Assembly (NCBI GenBank): GCA_039198225.1
Contig: JBCCTQ010000004.1
Location: forward strand, 1-64,000
Length of the DNA stretch: 64,000 bases
Reading direction: 5' to 3'
Source of the DNA: JASJAR01 sp039198225
Lineage (GTDB): Bacteria; Pseudomonadota; Alphaproteobacteria; Rhodobacterales; Rhodobacteraceae
The notes below the pieces were generated by a model that ran no database searches, had not been told where the DNA came from, and worked only from the letters and a program-made list of their open reading frames with translations. Below are positions 8,310 to 16,976 of this stretch, one piece after another. How positions within the stretch are numbered: position 1 is the first letter of the stretch; each line of letters opens with the position of its first letter. Made by a program: the position numbers and the translations under genes.

Positions 8310-9269
8310 CTAGCGGAGCTTGGGATTGAGCGCGTCGCGGAGCCAGTCACCAAGAAGATTGACGCTGAGGGCCAGGGCCAAAAGCGTCATCGCCGGGAAA
8401 AAGAGGATCCACCACTCCCCCGAGAAGAGAAACCCTTGGCCGATGCGGATAAGGGTCCCGAGGGACGGCTGCGTCGGCGGCGCGCCGACGCCCAGAAAGC
8501 TCAACGTCGCCTCGGCGATAATCGCAAGCGCGAGGGAGATCGTCGCGATCACCAGGACCGGCGAAAGCACGTTGGGCAGGATATGGCGGCCCATAATCGC
8601 CATGGGCGAGCGTCCGATGAGCCGGGCGGCTTGGACGTAATCCTTGCCTTTCTCGACCAGGGTCGCCCCTCGGACAACACGGGCGAATTGCACCCAATCG
8701 GAAAGGCCGATGGCCAGGATCAGCACCCAGATCGCCATCTGGTCGCGGTATTCGACAGGGGTGAAGCCCTTGGCGATCCCGAAGATCAACATCGCCACGA
8801 GGATTGAAGGGAAGGTTAGCTGCACATCGGCGATCCGCATGATGATCGTCTCGGTCCAGCCACCCACATAGCCCGCCAAAAGCCCCAGCGTGATGCCGAG
8901 CACCATCGCAAACAAAACAGCCGCGACACCCACAAAAAGCGAGATCCGCATGCCGTAAAGTATCGTCGAATAGACGTCGCGGCCCTGGTCGTCGGTGCCC
9001 ATGAAGAAGCTCTCGCCGGTGAAGGCATTGGGGGTCATCGGGGCCGAAAACCCATTCATGAGGTTGAGCGATGCCGGATCAAACGGGTTGGTCGGCGCAA
9101 TCCAGGGCGCGAACACGGCCGAGAGCACCAGGATGGCGGCGACAATGAAGGAGACCACCGCCACGGGCGAGCGGCGGAACGAATAGAAAAAGTCGCTGTC
9201 GAGCGCGGCGGCCAACCGGCTCGGCCGTCGTACGGCCTTGTCGCCTTCGGGCAGGGGAGCGTCGGTCAT
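8310..9269 (-). CDS. ABC transporter permease, DppC/OppC type
   Basis: A 319-residue inner-membrane permease of the peptide/nickel/opine family. It has an N-terminal cytoplasmic stretch, a helix (VVSFIVAAILVLSAVFAPWI), the periplasmic GTDDQGRDVYSTILYGMR segment typical of DppC/OppC, and the EAA loop FARVVRGATLVEKGKDYVQAA that contacts the ATPase. The start at 9269 was chosen because GAGGA lies 8 bases upstream and it avoids overlap with the DppB-type gene ending at 9280. It is the last gene of a five-gene transport locus with two binding proteins and an ATPase encoded divergently. Confidence 0.93.
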   Translation of the reverse strand: MTDAPLPEGDKAVRRPSRLAAALDSDFFYSFRRSPVAVVSFIVAAILVLSAVFAPWIAPTNPFDPASLNLMNGFSAPMTPNAFTGESFFMGTDDQGRDVYSTILYGMRISLFVGVAAVLFAMVLGITLGLLAGYVGGWTETIIMRIADVQLTFPSILVAMLIFGIAKGFTPVEYRDQMAIWVLILAIGLSDWVQFARVVRGATLVEKGKDYVQAARLIGRSPMAIMGRHILPNVLSPVLVIATISLALAIIAEATLSFLGVGAPPTQPSLGTLIRIGQGFLFSGEWWILFFPAMTLLALALSVNLLGDWLRDALNPKLR

Positions 9270-9279
9270 GGCGTGGTCC

Positions 9280-10242
9280 TCACCCTCGGAGCCTCGGGTC
9301 AATGGCGAAATACAAGAGGTCGACGATTAGGTTGATCCCGACGAACATGACGGAGATCAGCATCAGATACGCGGCCATGACCGGGATATCGACGAATTGG
9401 ATCGCGTTGATGAACAAGAGCCCCACGCCCGGCCATTGAAACACGGTCTCAGTGATAATGGCGAAGGCGATGATCGCGCCGAGCTGAAGCCCGATGACCG
9501 TGATGACCGGGACCATCGTGTTTTTCAGCGCGTGGCGGAAGTGGACCGTCCGCGCCGCCAGGCCCCGGGCCCGGGCGAACCGGATGTAATCCTGGCGGAG
9601 GACTTCGAGCATTTCAGAACGCACGAGCCGCATGATGAGCGTCATCTGATAGAGCCCGAGGGTGATCGAGGGGAGGATCAACGCTTTGAGCCCGCTTTCG
9701 GTGAGAAACCCGGTACTCCACCAACCAAGGTCCACCACTTCGCCGCGGCCAAAGCTCGGAAGCCACCCAAGTTCCACAGAGAACAGATAGATCAGAAGGA
9801 TCCCGATAAGAAACGTCGGCAAGGACACCCCGATGAGTGAGGCCGACATGATGAAATTGGCCCAGAACCCGGTTCGTCGGATCGCGGTATAGACGCCGAG
9901 GACAACGCCGAGGATCACCGCAAAGATCGCCGAGACCGCCGCAAGCTCAAGGGTGGCCGGGGCGCGTTCCAAGAGGATTTCCGAGACCGGCCTGCCTTGG
10001 CGGTAGCTCACCCCGAAGTTCCCTTGGGCCGCCCCTTCGAGGAATTTGTAATATTGCACCGGGAAGGGCTGATCGAGACCGAGCTGGGTGCGGAGGCGAT
10101 CGATGTCTTCCTGGGTGCGCTCCTGGCCAAGCATGTTGTCGATCGGGTCGCCAACAAAGCGGAACATGGAAAAGGCCACCAGGCCAACGATGAGCAAGAC
10201 GAGAACCGATTGCGCGACGCGTCGAATGACGAAGCTGATCAT
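9280..10242 (-). CDS. ABC transporter permease, DppB/OppB type
   Basis: A 320-residue permease opening MISFVIRRVAQSVLVLLIVG, the characteristic DppB/OppB start. It is followed by the periplasmic QLGLDQPFPVQYYKFL segment, GNFGVSYRQGRPVSE, and the EAA loop MLEVLRQDYIRFARARGL. Six membrane segments are expected. It pairs with the DppC-type permease 10 bases downstream to form the channel. The binding-protein gene upstream is separated from it by two GC-rich hairpins (10271-10327). Substrate class is peptides or oligosaccharides; nothing in the sequence narrows it further. Confidence 0.93.
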   Translation of the reverse strand: MISFVIRRVAQSVLVLLIVGLVAFSMFRFVGDPIDNMLGQERTQEDIDRLRTQLGLDQPFPVQYYKFLEGAAQGNFGVSYRQGRPVSEILLERAPATLELAAVSAIFAVILGVVLGVYTAIRRTGFWANFIMSASLIGVSLPTFLIGILLIYLFSVELGWLPSFGRGEVVDLGWWSTGFLTESGLKALILPSITLGLYQMTLIMRLVRSEMLEVLRQDYIRFARARGLAARTVHFRHALKNTMVPVITVIGLQLGAIIAFAIITETVFQWPGVGLLFINAIQFVDIPVMAAYLMLISVMFVGINLIVDLLYFAIDPRLRG

Positions 10243-10270
10243 GGCGCGCGCATTCCCCTCTCATTGTCAT

Positions 10271-10327
10271 GCCCCGGCCATGGGCCGGGGCCTTAAAACC
10301 CGAATGTCCCGGATCAGGTCCGGGACA
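10271..10327 (-). terminator. Two hairpins between binding protein and permease
   Basis: GCCCCGGCC/GGCCGGGGC (10271-10279 with 10283-10291) and TGTCCCGGA/TCCGGGACA (10305-10313 with 10319-10327) form two strong stems after the binding-protein stop. Neither is followed by a long T run on the minus strand, so partial termination or 3'-end protection of the binding-protein mRNA is more likely than a full stop. Similar hairpins follow other binding-protein genes in this window. Confidence 0.5.
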
Positions 10328-10341
10328 GGCTCGTTTGCGTT

Positions 10342-11910
10342 CTAGCCGTCCACCGTTACCCAACGGAGGATGAAGAAATTGTCGGGCCGCTGGGTCAGGC
10401 TGACATTGCTTCCCGTCCCCCAAACCAAGGGTTGGACATAAAGCGGCACATAGGCCACCTCGTCCTGGAGGATAGCGGCGGTCTCGTCCAGCATGGCCTG
10501 GCGCACAGTGTCGTCGATCTCCGACTGGATCATCGGCAACAGCTCGTCGACCCGCGCGTTGGAAAACCCGCCAAAATTCCAGCTCCCGAGGCGCTTTTCT
10601 TCGTTGGGGGTCGAGGCGAGGAAGCGGACGGGATGTTCGGCGTCAAACGTCCCGGGCGACCAGCCGAGAAGGTACATGTCATAATTGTCGGCGCGGAGTT
10701 CGGGCCAATAGTTCTGCACCGGCATCGCGTCGAGCGTCGCGGTGAGACCGATCTGGGCAAGCATGCCGGTGACCGCTTGGCAGACCGCCTCGTCGTTCAG
10801 ATAGCGGTTGTTCGGGCATTTGAGACCAAAGGAAAACCCGTCCGGATAGCCCGCTTCGGCCAAAAGAGCCTTCGCCTTTTCGACATCGAATTCGGGCCGC
10901 GCGGCAAGGCTCGGCGAATAGCCCCGCATGGCCGGGCTGACGAGCTGGCTCACCTCTTCGGCGTTGCCTCGCATAATTGTCTGAAGGATCGCGGGCACGT
11001 TGACCGCATGGGCCACGGCCTGGCGAACACGGACATCGGCGAAGGGATTGGCGCCTTCGACATCCTCAGAATATTTCAGCGCCTCGGCCTCATGGGGGAA
11101 GCCGAGCATGATAACCCGGGCTTCGATCCCCTGGATTACGTTGACATTGCCGTCTCCATTGAGCCGGGCCACGTCCTGGATCGGCACCGGATTGATGAAA
11201 TCCACATCGCCCGACAAAAGCGCAGCCACGGCCGTCGCGGGATTTTGGATCGGCGTGAGTTCGGCCCGGGTCACATTGTGTTCGACCTCGCCCCACCAGC
11301 CGTCGAACGGTTCGAGGACTGTCCGGAGACCCGGCTCGCGGGCCGTGACCTGGAACGCGCCCGTCCCATTGGCGTTGAGCGTAGCGAAATTGCCGTTTTC
11401 CTTGTCGGGCAGGCCCGCTGCGTTGGCCTCGGCCCAGCCGCTATCCATGATCATCCAATTGGCGATCGAATCCGGGAAGATCGGGTTTGGCGCGGTGGTC
11501 ATAACGTCGACGGTGAAGTCGTCGACCACGATCACATCAGAGACCGGTGCGAACCAACTGCGCGTGTCGGAGTTTTCATCCGAGGCGCGCTGGTAGGAAA
11601 AGAGAACGTCTTCGGCGGTAAAGTCGGCCCCATCTTGGAACGTCACGCCTTCGCGCAGGCTGAACCGCCAGCCCTCCCCGTCTCCGATCGGCTCCCAGGA
11701 CGTGGCGAGTGCAGGCTCGATGGTCATGTCCTTTCCGCGGCGGACAAGGCCTTCATAGACGTTGTTCAGAAACCCCAGGACCGGTGCGGAATTGACCGCG
11801 TGGGGATCCAGGGTTTGGGGGTCGGTGGTCACAGCCCAGGTGAATTCGTTCGCTTGGGCAACGGGAGCGAGGACCGCGAGCGCAGCAGCGGCGGTGAAAG
11901 TTCGAAACAT
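10342..11910 (-). CDS. Extracellular solute-binding protein, family 5
   Basis: A 522-residue periplasmic binding protein with a Sec signal (MFRTFTAAAALAVLAPVAQA) and the SBP_bac_5 pattern WAVTTDPQTLDPH, VYEGLVRRG, LREGVTFQDGADFTAEDVLFS, GTGAFQV and VRQAVAHAVN. Family-5 proteins capture oligopeptides, dipeptides, nickel, opines or oligosaccharides for Dpp/Opp-type ABC transporters. It follows a second, paralogous binding protein gene and precedes the two permeases, so two receptors probably share one channel. It has no lipobox and should be freely periplasmic. Confidence 0.93.
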   Translation of the reverse strand: MFRTFTAAAALAVLAPVAQANEFTWAVTTDPQTLDPHAVNSAPVLGFLNNVYEGLVRRGKDMTIEPALATSWEPIGDGEGWRFSLREGVTFQDGADFTAEDVLFSYQRASDENSDTRSWFAPVSDVIVVDDFTVDVMTTAPNPIFPDSIANWMIMDSGWAEANAAGLPDKENGNFATLNANGTGAFQVTAREPGLRTVLEPFDGWWGEVEHNVTRAELTPIQNPATAVAALLSGDVDFINPVPIQDVARLNGDGNVNVIQGIEARVIMLGFPHEAEALKYSEDVEGANPFADVRVRQAVAHAVNVPAILQTIMRGNAEEVSQLVSPAMRGYSPSLAARPEFDVEKAKALLAEAGYPDGFSFGLKCPNNRYLNDEAVCQAVTGMLAQIGLTATLDAMPVQNYWPELRADNYDMYLLGWSPGTFDAEHPVRFLASTPNEEKRLGSWNFGGFSNARVDELLPMIQSEIDDTVRQAMLDETAAILQDEVAYVPLYVQPLVWGTGSNVSLTQRPDNFFILRWVTVDG

Positions 11911-11959
11911 GGGACGGGTCCTTCCGGGGCAATTATTGGGCCAGAGTGGCCAAAACGAA

Positions 11960-11987
11960 GGCGGCGCGCTGAGGTCAGCGCGCCGCC
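11960..11987 (-). terminator. Hairpin between the two binding-protein genes
   Basis: A perfect 13-base inverted repeat (GGCGGCGCGCTGA with TCAGCGCGCCGCC, two bases between) starts 8 bases past the stop of the upstream binding protein. On the minus strand it is followed by TTCGTTTT, a weak U-tract. It is likely an attenuator that gives excess transcript of the first binding protein. Confidence 0.6.
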
Positions 11988-11994
11988 TGTCCTT

Positions 11995-13572
11995 TTAGTT
12001 GAGGCCGAAATGCTTGACCATTGGCTGGTCTTCCGGATCGACCTCGATGGCCAGGTTTTCAGCCATGGCCCAGTTCAAAACCTGGTGATGGATCGGGATG
12101 TAGAGCTGTTCATCCTGCACCACCCGCCAGATCTCGGCGATGGCCGCATCACGGGCTTCGAGGTCGGTGTTCGACGCGAGCGAGATGATCTTCTCGTCAA
12201 GCGTGTCATTGTCGAACCCGGTGCCGTTCCACGTGCCGATATCCGACTCCCGGCCATGGACCAGGAAGTTGAAGATGTATTCGGAATCGTAGGTCGGAAC
12301 GCCCCAGCCGAGCATGTAAAAGTCGGTCTTGTCGTCGGTGATCTTGGGGAAGTGCTGCGCCTTTGGAATGGCGTCAAGGTTCACCGTGATCCCGATCTGG
12401 CCGAGCATGCCGACCGCCGCCTGACAGATCGCTTCGTCGTTGATGTAACGATCATTGGGGCAGTCGAGGCGGATCGAGAACCCGTCTTCATAGCCTGCCT
12501 CAGTCAGAAGCGCCTTGGCGGCATCCACGTCGGTGGACGATTCAGCGTCCATCTCGGCGGTCCAGCCATTGACGAAGGGCGGTGCGATCATGCCCGCGGG
12601 CTGGGATTGGCCCCGCATCACCACGGTTTGGATCGCATCGCGGTTGATGGCGAGCGACATCGCTTTGCGCACCCGGACATCGGCCAGAGGGTTTGCCCCG
12701 TCTATATTGTCGGCCTCGATATCGTCGGCCCCCTGGTTCATGCCGAAGAAGATCACCCGGTTTTGGGGCGCAGTCTTCACCACGAGACCGTCCGCAGACC
12801 CGACCCGCTCAAGGTCTTGAACGGGCATGTCCTGGAGGAAATTCACCTCGCCAGACAGCATCGCGGCCACCCGGGTCGCGGCGTTCTGGATCGGGGTGTA
12901 GACGATTTCGGAGATTTCCAGCGGGAACATGTCCCGACCCCAATAGTCTTCGTTCCGCGCCATCACCGTTTTCACATCCGGCTCACGGCTGACGAGCCGA
13001 TAGGCGCCGGTGCCGTTAACGTTGGTGGTAGCAAAGGTGATCTCGCCGCCTTCGAAGTCTTGAACGTTCACCGTGTCATTGGCCTCGGTCCAATCCTTAT
13101 CCATGATGAAAAGGTCGGTGAGGTTGGCCGGAAGGATCGGGTTCGGCCCATCGGTGACCATCTCGACGGTAAAATCGCCCACCGCGCGAACCTCGACGAT
13201 CGATCCGATCAGCTCTTTCATGTCTGAATTGGGCTGTTTGGCGCGCTCGTAGCTGAAGACCACGTCTTCGGCGGTGAAGTCCGCCCCGTCATGGAATTTG
13301 ACCCCTTCGCGAAGGTTGAACACCCAGATGTTCGGGTCTTCGGCCGACGGCGCCCAATCGGTCGCAAGGGCAGCTTCGAAGGCACCCGACGTGTCGCGGA
13401 TGATCAAAGGCTCGTACATTTGGTGGCGGACCGTGTGGGTCGGGCCTTCGTTTTGAGCATGGGGGTCAAGGGTGAGCGCGTCGCCCGCCCGGGCCCAGCG
13501 CAGGGTCTCGGCGTGGGACAGCGCCGTTGTCGACAACAGAAGTGCCGCCGATACCAGCATCGTGCGTTTCAT
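11995..13572 (-). CDS. Extracellular solute-binding protein, family 5 (paralogue)
   Basis: A 525-residue periplasmic protein with a Sec signal (MKRTMLVSAALLLSTTALSHA), then LRWARAGDALTLDPHAQNEG, MYEPLIIRD, LREGVKFHDGADFTAEDVVFS, GTGAYRLVSREP and VRKAMSLAINRDAI, all typical of SBP_bac_5. The start at 13572 follows GGAGGA at good spacing; longer upstream frames lack a signal peptide at their start. It shares its motif order with the downstream family-5 protein and is the first gene of the minus-strand operon. It is divergent from the fused ATPase across a 159-base promoter region. Confidence 0.93.
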   Translation of the reverse strand: MKRTMLVSAALLLSTTALSHAETLRWARAGDALTLDPHAQNEGPTHTVRHQMYEPLIIRDTSGAFEAALATDWAPSAEDPNIWVFNLREGVKFHDGADFTAEDVVFSYERAKQPNSDMKELIGSIVEVRAVGDFTVEMVTDGPNPILPANLTDLFIMDKDWTEANDTVNVQDFEGGEITFATTNVNGTGAYRLVSREPDVKTVMARNEDYWGRDMFPLEISEIVYTPIQNAATRVAAMLSGEVNFLQDMPVQDLERVGSADGLVVKTAPQNRVIFFGMNQGADDIEADNIDGANPLADVRVRKAMSLAINRDAIQTVVMRGQSQPAGMIAPPFVNGWTAEMDAESSTDVDAAKALLTEAGYEDGFSIRLDCPNDRYINDEAICQAAVGMLGQIGITVNLDAIPKAQHFPKITDDKTDFYMLGWGVPTYDSEYIFNFLVHGRESDIGTWNGTGFDNDTLDEKIISLASNTDLEARDAAIAEIWRVVQDEQLYIPIHHQVLNWAMAENLAIEVDPEDQPMVKHFGLN

Positions 13573-13731
13573 AGGAATCCTCCAGGTTGTTGGTATTTTT
13601 CCGGAGCTTTCGCCATTCAAAAGGCTTTGGCAAGAGGTCGCAGCGGGAGAATTGCCGCGCCTTACCCCTTGTCGGGTCGGATTTGCTCTGTCACCAATTT
13701 TCAATCGCCAATCGGGGGTTGTGGCCGTCCA

Positions 13732-15447
13732 ATGAGCCTTCTTGAGATTTCAGACCTCACCGTTGCTTTCCCGATGCGGAGGAAAACCCTCATCGCGGTG
13801 GACAAAGCCAATATCGAGGTCGCCCCCGGTGAGATCCACGGACTTGTGGGCGAATCTGGGGCCGGAAAGTCAACGATTGGGGCGGCCGTGATGGGCCTCC
13901 TCGACCGGCCGGGCCACATCACCGGCGGCGAAATATCGTTTGATGGCAATCGGATATCGGGCATCGACGCCGAAGCCATGCGCCAACTTAGGGGTCAGAA
14001 AATCTCGATGATTTTCCAAGACCCGCTGACGAGCCTCAACCCGCTCCTGACGATCCGCCAGCAGATCACCGAAACGATCCTCGAACATCTCGACGTCTCG
14101 CGGTCAGAGGCCAATGCCCGGGCGCGCGACCTCATTGACCGGGTGGGCATTCCCGATGCCGAGGCCCGGCTCGACCAATACCCGCACCAGTTTTCCGGCG
14201 GTATGCGCCAGCGGGTCGTCATTGCCTTGGCGCTTTGTTCCGAACCCCAAGTGATTATCGCCGACGAGCCCACCACGGCACTCGACGTATCGGTCCAGGC
14301 CCAGATCCTCGATCTCATCAAAGAACTCGCGCGGGAGCGCCAGGTGGGGGTGATCCTCATCACCCATGACATCGGTGTAATCGCCGATACGACCGACAAC
14401 GTGACGGTGATGTATCTCGGCGAGGTGGTCGAAACCGGGCCCACGGCCAAGATCATGGGCAAACCGCAGCATCCCTACACCAAAACCCTCATCGCCGCCG
14501 TGCCGCGCCCCACGATGAAGCTCAAGCGCTTCCCCCAGATGAGCTATGGCGGGCGGCAGACGCGGTTTGCCATCGAGGATCTGGCGCGCGATTGGCCGGT
14601 GCCCGACACCGATCTGAGCAAGCCCTTGGTGCGGGTCGAAAACCTCACCAAACGGTTCATCCAACGCCCGAGCATCCTGCCTTGGGCCCGGCAGTACTTC
14701 ACCGCCGTCGACGATGTGAGTTTCGAAATTTGGCCGGGCGAGGTCTTCGGTGTCGTAGGGGAAAGCGGGTCGGGCAAGTCGACCATCGCGCGGATGATCT
14801 GCGGGCTCTACGGGATCGATGGCGGAACGGTCCGGTTCCGCGACACTATTGTGAGCGACCCAAGCGACAAGGTGGCCCAGGCCGCCTATCGCCAGCGGAT
14901 CCAGATGATTTTCCAAGACCCTTACTCTTCGCTCAATCCGCGGATGCGGGTCGATGCGATCATTGCCGAGCCCATTCTCCACCACGGTCTCTTGGCGGGG
15001 TCGGCCGTGGCGCACCGGGTGGACGAACTTCTCGAGAGGGTGGGGCTCGGGTCGGAGGCGGGGCTTCGCTATCCCAACGAGTTTTCCGGCGGCCAGCGCC
15101 AAAGGATCTCGATTGCCCGGGCCCTGGCCACCCAGCCAGAGTTCTTGATCTGTGACGAGCCGACCAGTGCCCTCGACGTGTCGATCCAAGCCCAGATCCT
15201 CAACATCCTGAAAGACCTTCAAGAGCATCTCAAACTGACAATGCTTTTCATCAGCCACGACCTGCCCGTGGTTCGTCAGATGTGTGACCGGGTGGCGGTG
15301 GTGCGGAACGGGAAGATGGTGGAGTTGAGCCCGACCGACGAACTCTTCAAGTCGCCGAAAAGCGAATATACCAAGGAGCTTCTCCGCCTGATGCCTCGGC
15401 TAGATGGGCTCTCGACCGAAGGGCTCGAGGATCTGGCAGCGGAGTAG
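13732..15447 (+). CDS. Fused double ABC ATPase, DppD-DppF type
   Basis: A 571-residue cytoplasmic protein with two complete ABC cassettes. The first has Walker A GESGAGKST, signature FSGGMRQRV and Walker B IIADEPTTALD. The second has GESGSGKST, FSGGQRQRIS and LICDEPTSALD. Each cassette carries the peptide-transporter-specific C-terminal region (QHPYTKTLIAAVPRP and KSEYTKELLRLMP). Separate DppD and DppF subunits are about 330 residues each; here they are one chain. It is divergent from, but surely functions with, the two binding proteins and two permeases on the minus strand. The start at 13732 follows weak ribosome-site sequence; upstream frame extension lacks domain content. Confidence 0.93.
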   Translation: MSLLEISDLTVAFPMRRKTLIAVDKANIEVAPGEIHGLVGESGAGKSTIGAAVMGLLDRPGHITGGEISFDGNRISGIDAEAMRQLRGQKISMIFQDPLTSLNPLLTIRQQITETILEHLDVSRSEANARARDLIDRVGIPDAEARLDQYPHQFSGGMRQRVVIALALCSEPQVIIADEPTTALDVSVQAQILDLIKELARERQVGVILITHDIGVIADTTDNVTVMYLGEVVETGPTAKIMGKPQHPYTKTLIAAVPRPTMKLKRFPQMSYGGRQTRFAIEDLARDWPVPDTDLSKPLVRVENLTKRFIQRPSILPWARQYFTAVDDVSFEIWPGEVFGVVGESGSGKSTIARMICGLYGIDGGTVRFRDTIVSDPSDKVAQAAYRQRIQMIFQDPYSSLNPRMRVDAIIAEPILHHGLLAGSAVAHRVDELLERVGLGSEAGLRYPNEFSGGQRQRISIARALATQPEFLICDEPTSALDVSIQAQILNILKDLQEHLKLTMLFISHDLPVVRQMCDRVAVVRNGKMVELSPTDELFKSPKSEYTKELLRLMPRLDGLSTEGLEDLAAE

Positions 15448-15554
15448 CGGCGCTTAAGGTTATTCCTCCACGATGGGGATAGAAGGGAAATGTACAGCAG
15501 TCTTTTCCGGGCGCATCTCAAAGAGACCTCGGACCAGACCAGACAGACTGTTTT

Positions 15555-15639
15555 GCCCGGCGGCAACGCCGGGCAGCGCCCGACCCTCGCCCCCGGGGAG
15601 GGCGCATTCGCGCCGATCCCCGAGGCTCGGGCGCTGCCC
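15555..15639. repeat. Compound palindromic intergenic element
   Basis: The 271-base gap between the ATPase and the GST gene holds an 85-base structured element. A GCCCGGCG-GCAA-CGCCGGGC hairpin (15555-15574) overlaps a long palindrome with perfect 13-base arms, GGGCAGCGCCCGA (15571-15583) and TCGGGCGCTGCCC (15627-15639). Inside are CCCTCGCCCCCGGGGAGGG and GGCGCATTCGCGCC. A related, shorter form lies at 18720-18762, so this looks like a REP-like family. It may also terminate the two converging genes. Confidence 0.6.
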
Positions 15640-15718
15640 TGTCGCTACAATTCAACCGGTCTGTAGCCGGGGGACGCCTAGCGTTGCCGCCGGACGGAGG
15701 TCCAACCCAGATCCCGGC

Positions 15719-16345
15719 CTAGGGCATCGGGATCTCATTCGCGAATTTTGGCTGGTGGTACCCTTTCACGACCGCTGGCCGCTCAGCGATCCGGAGATAC
15801 CAGTCTTTGACCCTTGGAAAGTCGGCCAGATCGATCCCCTGCCACTCAAACCGTGACGCCCAGGGCCACATGGCCATGTCTGCGATGGAATATTCCCCGG
15901 CCACATAGTCTCGCCCATCGAGGCGCCCATTCAGAACGCCGTAGAGCCGCGCGGCCTCGGTGCCGAACCTTTCCCGGGCGTAGTCGGATTTCTCCGGATG
16001 AAAGGTCACAAAATGGTGCGCCTGGCCGAGGATCGGGCCGAACCCGCCCATCTGCCACATGAGCCATTCCACCGCGTCCCAACGCGCCTCACCGTCGGGT
16101 AGGAAGCGACCGTATTTCTCCGCCAGATACAAAAGGATCGCTCCGCTTTCCATCATCCCCCGCCCGGTCTCCCGGTCAACGATGGCTGGGATCTTGTTAT
16201 TGGGCGATATCTTCAAAAAATCCGGCGCGAATTGCTCGTCCTTGGTGATGTCGACCGCGTGGGCCGCGTAGTCGACGCTCAATTCCTCGAGAAGGATCGA
16301 GACCTTTCGGCCATTGGGCGTTGTCCAAGTGTAAAGGTCGATCAT
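15719..16345 (-). CDS. yfcG: Glutathione S-transferase family, YfcG-like disulfide reductase
   Basis: A 208-residue cytoplasmic protein with an N-terminal thioredoxin-fold domain beginning MIDLYTWTTPNGRKVSILLEE. It contains SPNNKIPAIVD and ESGAILLYLAEKYG, and the helical C-terminal domain ends with a DFPRVKDWYLRIAERPAV segment. The TPNGxK start and SPNNKIPAI are hallmarks of the Nu-class YfcG/YghU group, which uses glutathione to reduce disulfides or peroxides rather than conjugating xenobiotics. It stands alone between converging and diverging neighbours. Confidence 0.88.
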   Translation of the reverse strand: MIDLYTWTTPNGRKVSILLEELSVDYAAHAVDITKDEQFAPDFLKISPNNKIPAIVDRETGRGMMESGAILLYLAEKYGRFLPDGEARWDAVEWLMWQMGGFGPILGQAHHFVTFHPEKSDYARERFGTEAARLYGVLNGRLDGRDYVAGEYSIADMAMWPWASRFEWQGIDLADFPRVKDWYLRIAERPAVVKGYHQPKFANEIPMP

Positions 16346-16472
16346 GCTAGCCTCCCCCGCACATTCCTATCGGCAGGTTCGGCTCCCCCGCAAGCAGGTG
16401 GTGCCCAGCGGGTATGGTTGACCTATATCGCCGTTTGAGACACCACAGCGCGGACAGATGAAGGCAGCGTCC

Positions 16473-16931
16473 ATGAACATTCATTTTCTTTCCGGCACCG
16501 AAACCGGGAGCGCAGAAATGCTCTGCGAAGACCTCGAGGCCGAGTTTGGCGGGGAGTTTTCCTGCAAGGTCTCAAGCCTCGATGATGTGGCCCCCACCGA
16601 GCTTGATGGCGAGACCTTCTACATCGTGGTGACCTCGACCCATGGGAGCGGTGAGTTGCCGTTCACCGCCCAAGGCTTTTTCGAAAAGCTCGAAGCCGCG
16701 AAACCCGATCTCTCCCATGTGCGCTTTGCGATCTTCGGCATGGGCGACCGGACCTTCGGTGAGACGTTCAACCAGGGCTCCGAACGAATGATGAACGCTT
16801 TGCTGGCGGCCAAAGCCAATCAGGTGGGCGAGCGTGGGATCCATGACGCTTCGAGTTCTGATCTACCCGAAGAAGTGGCGATCCCATGGCTCCGGACAAT
16901 CCTCAGCCAGGCAGGCTCGGCCGCCGCCTGA
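16473..16931 (+). CDS. Flavodoxin-like protein, MioC type
   Basis: A 152-residue single-domain flavodoxin fold: MNIHFLSGTETGSAEMLCEDL carries the FMN phosphate loop (SGTETGSAE), VVTSTHGSGELP is the second FMN contact, and FAIFGMGDRTFGETF the third. The size matches MioC (about 147 residues), an FMN electron carrier linked with biotin synthase in E. coli. The start was placed at 16473 (AAGG 8 bases upstream); an ATG at 16458 would add five residues. It is followed 45 bases later by adenine deaminase; a functional link is not evident. Its redox partner is unknown. Confidence 0.82.
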   Translation: MNIHFLSGTETGSAEMLCEDLEAEFGGEFSCKVSSLDDVAPTELDGETFYIVVTSTHGSGELPFTAQGFFEKLEAAKPDLSHVRFAIFGMGDRTFGETFNQGSERMMNALLAAKANQVGERGIHDASSSDLPEEVAIPWLRTILSQAGSAAA

Positions 16932-16976
16932 GGTTTTTCGCTCGACCTTGGCCCCCGGCTCAGAAATGTTCGGGCG

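Noticed and set aside
10432..13227. A 931-codon open frame on the plus strand.
   Set aside because: It is exactly antisense to two clear family-5 binding proteins. Long antisense frames are common in GC-rich genes with strong third-position bias, and the translation has no domain or signal.
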